From: a virus
Reading direction: 5' to 3' (one strand)
Length of the DNA stretch: 20,733 nucleotides
IMG/VR virus record: IMGVR_UViG_3300017952_000131
Location: 1-20,733 of that record
The translations under genes were made by a program, and so were the position numbers. The notes beneath the pieces were generated by a model. The model did not search any database, was not told the origin of the DNA, and saw only the letters and a list, made by a program, of their open reading frames with translations. Shown here in pieces: positions 14,923 to 20,733 of this stretch (positions are counted from its first letter, which is position 1; every line of letters begins with the position of its first letter).

Positions 14923-15696
14923 ATGGCAGAGAAAATCGATAAGTCAATCAAAAATCTGGCTGTAGATATTGACACGCTGATGCCGCTTCCGGGCAATCCG
15001 AGAAAGGGCAACGTGGAAGCGATCATGGCTTCATACGACGAGTTTGGTCAGGTGAAGCCGATCGTCGTTAGGCCCAATGGTGATGGGACATCAACGGTCA
15101 TCGCGGGGAACCACCAGTTGGAGGCAGCCAAGCGTCTGGGCTGGTCAAAGATCGCGGTTGTTCAATATGAGGTTGACGATAAGCAGGCGACTGCGTTTGC
15201 TTTGGCAGATAACCGCACTAACGAGATGGGGCACACGGACCCAGAACTACTCAATGAATTGTTATCCACTATTACGGATGACTATGCTCCATTTCTTAGT
15301 GAACTTGGATGGGACGAATTTGAACTAGCCGCAATCGAAGAACAATCATGGCGGCTATCGAACACCGAAGAGGTCGGCTACACCCCACCGGAAATCATCG
15401 ACCTAAATTCAACCAAACAAACCACGGCGCCGTCTGTTGAAATCTCCGAAGAGGGAAACAAGATTGTTCCCACAGGCGAAGTTGACTCACGTTCCGTTGC
15501 TGCCACAGGAAGCACAAGCATCGGCCAATCAGGCTCCACTCAAGCAGTAGTTCAGTACACCCTTGTTTTCGATGACGCCGACCAGCAAAAGAAGTGGTAC
15601 AACTTCATCCGTTGGCTCAGGTCCGATGTCGGCTACGACGGTGACACAACTTCCGAGAGACTGATGAACTTCATTGAGTCACACGCCGACTTCTGA
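14923..15696 (+). CDS. ParB/sulfiredoxin-fold protein (ParB-1)
   Basis: 257 residues, preceded by GGAG. Residues about 15-125 are the ParB N-terminal-like domain: LMPLPGNPRKGNVEAIMASY, QVKPIVVR, the phosphate-binding GNHQLEAAKRLGW box where ParB has G-E-R-R, then a FALADNRTNEMG segment common in phage ParB-like proteins. A flexible Thr/Ser/Gly-rich stretch (about 155-210) leads to a separate C-terminal segment (YTLVFDDADQQKKWYNFIRW), which may be a partner-binding domain. Phage ParB-like proteins of this kind can be CTP/ATP-binding DNA proteins or nucleases and often sit next to methyltransferases or PAPS-reductase-like genes. No ParA or centromere-like repeats are seen, so a partition role is unlikely. 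Confidence 0.9.
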   Translation: MAEKIDKSIKNLAVDIDTLMPLPGNPRKGNVEAIMASYDEFGQVKPIVVRPNGDGTSTVIAGNHQLEAAKRLGWSKIAVVQYEVDDKQATAFALADNRTNEMGHTDPELLNELLSTITDDYAPFLSELGWDEFELAAIEEQSWRLSNTEEVGYTPPEIIDLNSTKQTTAPSVEISEEGNKIVPTGEVDSRSVAATGSTSIGQSGSTQAVVQYTLVFDDADQQKKWYNFIRWLRSDVGYDGDTTSERLMNFIESHADF

Positions 15697-15698
15697 AG

Positions 15699-15727
15699 TT
15701 GCTTCTTCGCGGCAAAGCCGCTAAAAT
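15699..15727 (+). promoter_or_regulatory. Promoter-like sequence with a dyad in its spacer, upstream of the deacetylase-fold gene
   Basis: TTGCTT (15699-15704) and TAAAAT (15722-15727) are 17 bases apart and lie directly after the ParB-1 stop. The spacer contains a perfect inverted repeat GCGGC-AAA-GCCGC at 15709-15721. It could be an operator or an RNA hairpin. The distance to the ATG at 15759 and the GGAAGG ribosome site fits transcription starting around 15734. This is one of the few gaps in a run of overlapping genes and suggests that the deacetylase-to-ParB-2 block can be expressed on its own. Confidence 0.5.
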
Positions 15728-15758
15728 CAAGGCTGTACCTACTATCCGGAAGGAAAAC

Positions 15759-16637
15759 ATGAAACTTTATTACAACGACGACTACACAAAAACTCGTTAC
15801 AGTTTTGACACAACCAGAAAGTCAGAACTAGTTGCCAAGCGCGCCGAGGAACAAGGGTTCGAAATTGCCGACCCATCGTACGCCTACGAAAAGACCGAAG
15901 CAGTCATCGCCAAGGTTCACGACGAGGAGTACGTCAACGCTGTCAAGACCGGACTGCCACGAAGCCTCGCCGAGTCCCAAGGATTCTCGTGGGACGACGA
16001 CATGTACACAACCGTGTTGGCACACAACGCAGGATGCGTCGCTGCGGTAGACACGGCAGCGAAGAGTCGAAGCATCGCTGGCACCCTGTCATCAGGACTT
16101 CACCACGCCAAGCACAAGCACGGATCAGGCTTCTGCACGTTCAACGGTGTTGCCGTCGCCTCCCGATACGCCAACAGCGTCGGATTCAACAACGTGCTGA
16201 TTTTGGATTTTGATGCACACTGCGGTGGCGGCACGTACAGCCTCATCGACCACAACAAGAACACCCACGTCGATGTGTCATGCAACTCTTTCGATGCTTA
16301 CAGCAGTGGAAAGAACAACTCTGATCTACTGATGATCGTTGACGACAAGAACAAGTACGTCGACCGCATCGAAATGGTGCTCTCTTACGTCGTGGGGATT
16401 GGCGCAGGATTCGACTTCGTTATCTATAACGCCGGGATGGATCCGATCAACAGTGGAGTATCGCGTAACGATCTTGCGGAGCGTGAAGAGTTGGTGGCTG
16501 GAGCAATCAAGGAACTGGGCGCACCAGCAATGTTCACACTTGCCGGTGGCTACTCGTTCGGTGGCTTCACCATGGATGACATCGCAGATGTTCACATGAT
16601 GACAGTTGACTCGCTCCTCGGGGTTAGGGTCAACTAA
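15759..16637 (+). CDS. Histone-deacetylase-fold zinc hydrolase (HDAC / acetylpolyamine amidohydrolase-like)
   Basis: 292 residues from ATG 15759, chosen for GGAAGG just upstream; the frame is open back to 15699 but without a good site. The arginase/deacetylase-type catalytic set is complete. It has the His-His dyad H115-H116 in GLHHAKHKHGSGFCTFN, zinc ligands D152 and H154 in LILDFDAHCGGGT and D228 in YNAGMDPINSG, and a C-terminal AGGYS with Y265 where the transition-state tyrosine lies. The length is somewhat shorter than typical bacterial members. Enzymes of this family remove acetyl or related acyl groups from lysines, polyamines or small amides; the substrate here is unknown. It follows ParB-1 and its stop overlaps the next ATG by one base. 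Such an enzyme is unusual in a phage. Confidence 0.93.
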   Translation: MKLYYNDDYTKTRYSFDTTRKSELVAKRAEEQGFEIADPSYAYEKTEAVIAKVHDEEYVNAVKTGLPRSLAESQGFSWDDDMYTTVLAHNAGCVAAVDTAAKSRSIAGTLSSGLHHAKHKHGSGFCTFNGVAVASRYANSVGFNNVLILDFDAHCGGGTYSLIDHNKNTHVDVSCNSFDAYSSGKNNSDLLMIVDDKNKYVDRIEMVLSYVVGIGAGFDFVIYNAGMDPINSGVSRNDLAEREELVAGAIKELGAPAMFTLAGGYSFGGFTMDDIADVHMMTVDSLLGVRVN

Positions 16638-17233
16638 TGGTTCAAATCCTTCAGGGGAAGAAGCACGGCTCCCATTCGACATACAGCAAGGGGTGCCGAT
16701 GCGAGCCATGCACTGTCGCCCATCGCATTTACACTCGCGACATTCTTCGCCGGTACCGGAGGGAAAAGCAAGGTCTGGAACCGTTACGCGACCCAAAGTA
16801 CATTGACGCCACCGAAACCCGATTGCACCTTCAGTACCTTTCGAAGAATGGGATGGGGTCAAGCACTGTCTCCGAGTTGACCGGTATGCACTTGACCAAC
16901 ATTCAGAGAATCCGTACCGGAAAACAGGCCAGTGTTGCTGTGGAGACAGCGGACAAAATTCTTGGAGTTCACCTAAACCTGTACGGCAAGAAGGAATTCG
17001 TTGATTCTTCCTACGCCAAGAAACTTGTCAAGGAAATTCGCGATGCAGGTTACCTGTTGGCAGACATCAACAAGGCACTCGGCATGAAAGCACTTGGCGG
17101 TGCAGTTATTACCGGCGATTACATTCATTACGAAAAGATGTTGAAGATTGAAGCCGTACATTTCGCTTTGCTTCGACATCCGCCGAGAGCGCTAAGGCCA
17201 TACAGGTTCAAACGGTTGAAGGAAGGCCAGTGA
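16637..17233 (+). CDS. Cys-finger protein with helix-turn-helix-like segments; putative DNA-binding regulator
   Basis: 198 residues. The N-terminus repeats the Cys-Arg-Cys finger (HGSHSTYSKGCRCEPCTVAH, then a basic helix RIYTRDILRRYRREK). Residues about 70-115 (GSSTVSELTGMHLTNIQRIR, then ETADKILGVHL) look like a Cro/XRE-type helix-turn-helix, and about 132-175 (DINKALGMKA ... YEKMLKIEAVHF) may be a second. It starts on the last base of the deacetylase stop and overlaps the IbrA-like gene by four bases. The likely role is DNA-binding regulation of its own operon or targeting of the neighbouring enzymes. The DNA-binding call rests on pattern only. Confidence 0.82.
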   Translation: MVQILQGKKHGSHSTYSKGCRCEPCTVAHRIYTRDILRRYRREKQGLEPLRDPKYIDATETRLHLQYLSKNGMGSSTVSELTGMHLTNIQRIRTGKQASVAVETADKILGVHLNLYGKKEFVDSSYAKKLVKEIRDAGYLLADINKALGMKALGGAVITGDYIHYEKMLKIEAVHFALLRHPPRALRPYRFKRLKEGQ

Positions 17234-18393
17234 CACGTCAACGAATGTTTCTAGACATCTCGTGCGTGGATGCTGCACGGGAACGCATCCGACATGTGTA
17301 CGACACGTTCGACACAGTGTGCGTTCAGTTCTCTGGCGGCAAAGACTCAACGGCGGTGCTCTATCTGGCGAAAGAGATCCACGAGGAGCGAAACCTCGGA
17401 CCAGTGAAAGTCATTTTCCGTGACGAGGAGATGGTGTCTCCTGCCGTCGTCAAATATCTTGAAGAGGTCCGCAACTACGACTGGGTGGACATGGAGTGGT
17501 ACTGCCTGCCGCAAGGTCAAGAGATTTGGGTGCTGGGTCGCAGGGAGTACTGCTTGCTGTGGTCGCCAATGAGAGCGTCGGAAGGACGCCTGTATCGGGA
17601 GATGCCTGAGTGGGCGATCCGTGCCGAACACTTTGGGTTGGACCCATCGACAACAATTCCTCAGTCCATTGACTATTACACGATGCAGGGGAAGAAGGGG
17701 CGCACAGCGTTTCTGACCGGTGTTCGTGCCAACGAGTCGATGATCAGGTATCGGTCCTGTGTTCAGAAACTCCACGAGAACTACATCAACGTTCCGTACC
17801 GGATGAAGAAATCCATTCCGTTGAGATTTGCGAAAGTGATCTATGACTGGACGACAGACGATGTTCTGAAATTCATTTCCGAGGAGCACAACGCCTCCTA
17901 CTGCGAGTACTACGACCTTGCCGCGATAACTGGATCAAACACGCGGGTCGGCATCCCCCTTCACGCTGTGGCGATCAGAAGGATTGGCGATGTGGTTGCA
18001 ACAGAACCAGAGTTCTACGACCGGCTGTACGAATGTTTCCCGCAGATCGACGCGCAGAGACGTTGGTGGCCGGAGTATGACATTGAGAGAATGATCAAGG
18101 AGTACGCATCGCGCGGATGGCGTGGCGTCAAAGAATGTATTGACGACAACATTCTCACTCCGGGTTTACATAAGCGCGGGATGGCATTTGCTGCGGAGTT
18201 CAGAAAGAAGCATGTGAAGGATCCGAACTCGTATCCTCTTCACTGGCTGATCCGCAACATTCTGATGAATGAGTTCAACATCACATCCGTCAACCCCATC
18301 GGCCCCAAGACAAGGGCTTACGCGATGCAAATGGCCGAAGCGGATGAAATGGCCAGTCTTGACGCACTAGATACCGTAGATGACACGAGGTGA
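17230..18393 (+). CDS. PAPS-reductase-like ATP pyrophosphatase, IbrA-like
   Basis: 387 residues from GTG 17230. The PP-loop SGGKDST is at 35-41 in VCVQFSGGKDSTAVLYL, followed by the dE-E motif VIFRDEEMVSPAVV. A second conserved region, FLTGVRANESMIRYRSC, matches the G-x-R-x-D/N-E-S pattern of DndC/IbrA-type members, and PLRFAKVIYDWTTDDVLKFI is the usual W-x-x-x-D-V helix. The C-terminal 150 residues are the longer helical extension of IbrA-like (DUF3440-type) proteins. Family members activate a substrate with ATP; in DndC this feeds sulfur into DNA. The precise reaction of IbrA-like proteins is not known. The C-x-x-C pairs of sulfate-assimilation PAPS reductases are not obvious. The next gene is ParB-like and overlaps it, as in the E. 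coli IbrA/IbrB pair. Confidence 0.92.
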   Translation: MTRQRMFLDISCVDAARERIRHVYDTFDTVCVQFSGGKDSTAVLYLAKEIHEERNLGPVKVIFRDEEMVSPAVVKYLEEVRNYDWVDMEWYCLPQGQEIWVLGRREYCLLWSPMRASEGRLYREMPEWAIRAEHFGLDPSTTIPQSIDYYTMQGKKGRTAFLTGVRANESMIRYRSCVQKLHENYINVPYRMKKSIPLRFAKVIYDWTTDDVLKFISEEHNASYCEYYDLAAITGSNTRVGIPLHAVAIRRIGDVVATEPEFYDRLYECFPQIDAQRRWWPEYDIERMIKEYASRGWRGVKECIDDNILTPGLHKRGMAFAAEFRKKHVKDPNSYPLHWLIRNILMNEFNITSVNPIGPKTRAYAMQMAEADEMASLDALDTVDDTR

Positions 18394-18394
18394 T

Positions 18395-18952
18395 ATGAGC
18401 ATGTATGAGATGGTATGGATCGACGGAACCGAAATTTTTCCCGGCCCGTGGCGGGCCACATATCTATTGAAACCCGATATGGAGGTATTAGCCCGGTCTA
18501 TGGCGGACTATGGGTGGCTACAGCCGATCGTGGTTCAGCGCTCCACGAACAGGATCATTGACGGTCATATCCGATGGGAGATCGCCGGATCAGTGAAATC
18601 TGTACAGAAGGCGCACAAGGGCATGGTGCCGGTCATCTATAAGGATTGCTCAGACACGGAAGCCAAGTTGATGCACCTCCGTCTCAACCGAAGCAAAGGT
18701 TCCACGGTTGCGAAGAAGATGTCACGCCTTGTTAGGGACATTGTTTTCTCCGGCGCGTACAAGGAGAAGGACATCAAAAAGATGTTGGCGATGTCCAGCG
18801 ATGAAGTTGACATCATGATGGATGGGACACTGATCAAAAGTAGAAAGATCGCAGAGCACAAGTATTCGCGGGCATGGGTTCCTGTTGAAGCGCCAGCGTC
18901 CGCAACTGAAAGTTCTGCTGTTATTGAGCGCCCACCGAACCCCGACAGATGA
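18395..18952 (+). CDS. ParB-like protein, IbrB-like (ParB-2)
   Basis: 185 residues from ATG 18395 with GAGGTG just upstream. ATGs at 18380 and 18401 are possible; the first would overlap the IbrA-like gene by 14 bases. The ParB N-terminal fold is visible as IFPGPWRATYLLKPDMEVLA, then DYGWLQPIVVQRSTNRIIDG and the HIRWEIA box, with a helical C-terminal half (AKLMHLRLNRSKGSTVAKKM, SRLVRDIV). It differs strongly from ParB-1, so the two are not a recent duplication. IbrB of E. coli prophage-like elements is a ParB-like partner of IbrA in switching on other genes. By analogy this pair may act together on DNA or on gene expression. Confidence 0.88.
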   Translation: MSMYEMVWIDGTEIFPGPWRATYLLKPDMEVLARSMADYGWLQPIVVQRSTNRIIDGHIRWEIAGSVKSVQKAHKGMVPVIYKDCSDTEAKLMHLRLNRSKGSTVAKKMSRLVRDIVFSGAYKEKDIKKMLAMSSDEVDIMMDGTLIKSRKIAEHKYSRAWVPVEAPASATESSAVIERPPNPDR

Positions 18953-18960
18953 ACCCACAA

Positions 18961-18988
18961 TGCTATGATTTATCTGACTTTACGGAGG
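18961..18988 (+). promoter_or_regulatory. Extended -10 promoter-like sequence and strong ribosome binding site
   Basis: TGCTATGAT at 18961-18969 is an extended -10 (TGnTATGAT), lying eight bases after the ParB-2 stop. No good -35 is seen, which extended -10 promoters can tolerate. A perfect GGAGG follows at 18984-18988, four bases before the ATG of the 52-residue gene. The transcript start would be around 18976, leaving a short leader. It may separate expression of the following genes from the ParB-2 operon. Confidence 0.5.
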
Positions 18989-18992
18989 ACCG

Positions 18993-19151
18993 ATGCCTAC
19001 CCCCAGTTTCATTCCAGATGTAGAGAGGCCGGACGAGCGCGGTCGGCCAGCATGGTGGCGTCGTGCCCTTGCCGCAACTCTTCGTGGCTTGAACAGACGT
19101 ATCGGTGGAGCGGGCAACCCGGAAGGCGCAGTCCGCGACCTTTTCCGCTGA
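18993..19151 (+). CDS. Small basic protein, unknown function
   Basis: 52 residues, MPTPSFIPDVERPDERGRPA then WWRRALAATLRGLNRR and a short tail ending VRDLFR. The strong GGAGG four bases upstream and the promoter-like sequence before it make this a real gene despite its length. The N-terminal part is proline-rich. The central WWRRALAATLRGLNRR would form an amphipathic basic helix that could bind membrane, nucleic acid or a protein partner. No domain is recognised. It lies between ParB-2 and the glycosyltransferase. Confidence 0.7.
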   Translation: MPTPSFIPDVERPDERGRPAWWRRALAATLRGLNRRIGGAGNPEGAVRDLFR

Positions 19152-19182
19152 CAGGGCATAACTTCCTCCAATCGCATCCAAT

Positions 19183-19199
19183 CCGCACTTCGGGTGTGG
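19183..19199 (+). other. Hairpin before the glycosyltransferase gene; weak terminator candidate
   Basis: CCGCAC-TTCGG-GTGTGG can pair over six bases with one G-U pair and a five-base loop, followed by TAGGTTTC. The U-run is too short for a good intrinsic terminator, so partial termination or an RNA-processing site is possible. It lies in the 86-base gap between the 52-residue gene and the glycosyltransferase start. Confidence 0.35.
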
Positions 19200-19237
19200 T
19201 AGGTTTCTGACAAGTCGCGGTATTAGGAGCATTGTCG

Positions 19238-20311
19238 GTGCCAAAGATTCCAACAATCGGTTTTGCGTCGTCTGACTGGTCCAGATCAATTTCAACTCCC
19301 GAAGGACCGGTTCCCGGAGGATCCAACTGGATTCGCCTCCAGCAAAGCCGCCCCTACATGAAATATCGGTCAACTACCGGCCTGCTCGTTCACGATAGAC
19401 GGCAGGGCTTCGGTGTTCTTGACTGGTTCGGCAAAACCCATTACAACCTTGATGTCATCGTGATACAACGACTCATGTTCGAAGATCTCGTAGACAAAAT
19501 GGAAGATCGTAAAAAGTTCGGCCAAGTCATCATCAACGACATTGACGACTGGTACTGGGGTCTTCACAAAGACAACCATGCGTACAGGCTGACCCACCCA
19601 GATAACAACAAAGACGAAAACATCGCCCACTACAAAAACATCATCCAGCAGAGCGATGCCGTTGTCGCGTCAACACCGTTTCTTCAACAGAAAATGTCGG
19701 AAGATTTTGGCTGCGAAAATGTTCATCTAGTTCACAACTGCGTCAAGGTATCTGACTTCACTAGACGGTACATGCGCAACAGAAAACCGGTAGTCGGGTG
19801 GGTTGGTTCAACAAGCCATCGATCTGGTGATCTTGAAATTCTTGACGGGGTGTTGGATAACCAGAAGTTTCGTGTCCATCACTCGGGTCATGTTGATGGA
19901 ACAGCATGGTTTGCGGACAAAGTTGGTTTGGATCGACAGAAGGTGTCCAAAACGCCGATGCACCATCCGCAACAGTACGCACGCCTTTCATTCCAGTTCG
20001 ATATCGGCATTGCTCCTTTGAACGATGTTCCGTTCAATCACGCCAAATCGTGGATCAAAGCCATTGAGTATGCCGCTGCTGGGGTTCCGTTTGTGGCATC
20101 GAACCTTGGGGAGTACGCCAGACTCAAGGAAGTTTACGGGATCGGGCGCCTAGCATCGAACCAAGATGAATGGAACGAGCACATTTTGGAACTCACCAAC
20201 TACTCGGTGAGAAACCAAGAAGCAAAGAAACAGTTAGATCTTGTCAAGCGCGAACTTGATGTTCGTGTAATGGCGCAGAACTGGGACAGCGTTTTAGAGA
20301 ACTACATGTAG
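19238..20311 (+). CDS. GT-B fold glycosyltransferase
   Basis: 357 residues from GTG 19238, which lies eight bases after AGGAG; a TTG at 19232 is too close to that site. The N-terminal half has QVIINDIDDWYWGL and SDAVVASTPFLQQKM. The second half starts with the loop VVGWVGSTSHRSGDLEIL, typical of GT4-type enzymes, and ends with IGIAPLNDVPFNHAKSWIKA followed by IEYAAAGVPFVASNLGEY, the nucleotide-sugar donor site with E-x-x-x-x-G-x-P. The acidic IDDWYWGL is also typical of some phage and surface-polysaccharide glycosyltransferases. It may glycosylate phage DNA, a virion protein or host surface polymer. No sugar-synthesis gene is seen nearby. Its position just before structural genes fits virion-protein glycosylation. 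Confidence 0.9.
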   Translation: MPKIPTIGFASSDWSRSISTPEGPVPGGSNWIRLQQSRPYMKYRSTTGLLVHDRRQGFGVLDWFGKTHYNLDVIVIQRLMFEDLVDKMEDRKKFGQVIINDIDDWYWGLHKDNHAYRLTHPDNNKDENIAHYKNIIQQSDAVVASTPFLQQKMSEDFGCENVHLVHNCVKVSDFTRRYMRNRKPVVGWVGSTSHRSGDLEILDGVLDNQKFRVHHSGHVDGTAWFADKVGLDRQKVSKTPMHHPQQYARLSFQFDIGIAPLNDVPFNHAKSWIKAIEYAAAGVPFVASNLGEYARLKEVYGIGRLASNQDEWNEHILELTNYSVRNQEAKKQLDLVKRELDVRVMAQNWDSVLENYM

Positions 20312-20383
20312 GTAAACCTGCGGTGGGTGCAAACCCTGTAAAATCAGAATGGAATCATCTGTCGCCGCCTGCGAGGTTGTCAA
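20312..20383 (+). promoter_or_regulatory. Intergenic region before the head-tail adaptor with dyads and a -10-like box
   Basis: 72 bases. AGGT-AA-ACCT spans the glycosyltransferase stop (20310-20319). GGGT-GCAA-ACCC (20325-20336) can form a small stem with a GNRA-type loop. TAAAAT at 20339-20344 could be a -10; the sequence TAAAATCA is also found in the promoter-like region before the deacetylase-fold gene (15722-15729). There is no convincing -35. GCGAGG seven bases before the ATG at 20384 is the ribosome binding site. Confidence 0.4.
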
Positions 20384-20733
20384 ATGCTCGTCACCCAGAC
20401 CGAACTTGAGCGTTACATGGACATCAAGTTCTCCAACCGGCAATCCCATGCCGCAACCTATGTTCTGGAAGGACTTCAGAGCGAACTTGAGTCGATTCTT
20501 CGCCGTCCGGTTGAAGTCCAAGAATTTACTGAAACTCACAAGGTTGAGTACAACAACGTAGGTATTCCGAACACGTCGTTTTTCTACGACTATTCGTTGG
20601 ACACCACTGGCAACGTCCTCGCATTCCTTCAACCTCCTTACACCTACTATTTGAAAAACTCGCCAGTCGTTGCTGTTTCTAGCCTCACCGCAACCGGACC
20701 AGATCCCGGCTCAGCAACCGTCTCCCTCACCGA
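20384..20733 (+). CDS. Head-to-tail adaptor (connector) protein, partial
   Basis: The frame runs from ATG 20384 to the right edge (116 residues so far, C-terminus missing). It begins MLVTQTELERYMDIKFSNRQ, continues with the helix YVLEGLQSELESILRRPVEV and EFTETHKV, then has a beta region ending in YYLKNSPVVAVSSLTATG. This pattern, a helix with L-E-x-x-L-x-R-P followed by N-x-P-V-x-x-V-x-S-V/L, is that of gp6-like adaptors that sit beneath the portal ring and join head and tail. The site GCGAGG supports the start. Its presence on the plus strand shows the start of a head-to-tail module oriented away from portal and protease. Confidence 0.82.
   Translation, partial: MLVTQTELERYMDIKFSNRQSHAATYVLEGLQSELESILRRPVEVQEFTETHKVEYNNVGIPNTSFFYDYSLDTTGNVLAFLQPPYTYYLKNSPVVAVSSLTATGPDPGSATVSLT

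Noticed and set aside
14923-15696. Plasmid-type partition system
   Set aside because: ParB fold is clear but no ParA gene and no repeated binding sites are visible, and ParB-like proteins in phages often have other roles.
16326-16862. Minus-strand 178-residue frame with several cysteines
   Set aside because: Antisense to the deacetylase-fold and Cys-finger genes, with no start signal and no recognisable domain.
17347-17889. Minus-strand 180-residue frame
   Set aside because: Fully antisense to the PP-loop gene, whose motifs are unambiguous.
17230-18393. Assimilatory PAPS reductase
   Set aside because: The PP-loop is shared, but the pattern G-x-R-x-N-E-S, the long C-terminal extension and the ParB-like partner fit the IbrA/DndC side of the family better.
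18963-19373. Minus-strand 136-residue frame in the gap before the glycosyltransferase
   Set aside because: It covers the 52-residue plus-strand gene and runs into the glycosyltransferase; it lacks a ribosome site and is in the wrong orientation for the operon.
20312-20383. tRNA gene or strong terminator
   Set aside because: The small hairpins do not form a cloverleaf and no U-run follows them.

Overview
The window reads as part of the genome of a tailed double-stranded DNA phage or prophage. It has a complete large terminase, an HK97-type portal, an HK97-type head maturation protease and a head-to-tail adaptor. It also has a phage recombination set: a Rad52-like annealing protein, a RecB/Cas4-like iron-sulfur nuclease, an HNH nuclease and a RuvC-like resolvase. 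Several proteins (portal fused to MuF, the short Cys-Arg-Cys finger proteins, the coiled-coil proteins around the resolvase, the protein upstream of the annealing protein) resemble families I associate with phages of Actinobacteria, so an actinobacterial host is my best guess. That is inference from family resemblance, not from a host marker. I saw no integrase, tRNA, rRNA, CRISPR array or insertion sequence. No stretch over 300 bases lacks a gene.

Left half (1-9221) is transcribed leftward. In order of transcription it holds a small two-helix membrane protein, the portal-MuF fusion, a multidomain protease, a 521-residue protein with three four-cysteine clusters and PepSY-like repeats, a 102-residue basic protein, a 207-residue cysteine-rich protein, a 682-residue protein with a cysteine loop and a degenerate kinase-like C-terminal region, and a gene running off the left edge that repeats that cysteine loop. 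This looks like a head-assembly operon, but no major capsid protein is recognisable in it.

A 51-base divergent gap (9222-9272) separates this from the rightward half. The first rightward gene is the large terminase, so packaging is split across two opposed operons. It is followed by a compact run of overlapping genes: unknown protein, Rad52-like annealing protein, RecB-like nuclease, coiled-coil protein, Cys-finger protein, HNH nuclease, RuvC-like resolvase, second coiled-coil protein and dCMP-deaminase-like enzyme (10614-14920).

From 14923 to 18952 lies the most unusual segment: a ParB/sulfiredoxin-fold protein, a complete histone-deacetylase-fold hydrolase behind its own promoter-like sequence, a protein with a Cys-finger and helix-turn-helix-like segments, a PAPS-reductase-like ATP pyrophosphatase, and a second ParB-like protein overlapping it. 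The last two resemble the E. coli IbrA/IbrB pair. After that come a 52-residue basic protein with a strong ribosome binding site, a GT-B glycosyltransferase, and the start of a head-to-tail adaptor gene cut by the right edge. That adaptor shows that tail-side structural genes lie on the opposite strand from portal and protease.
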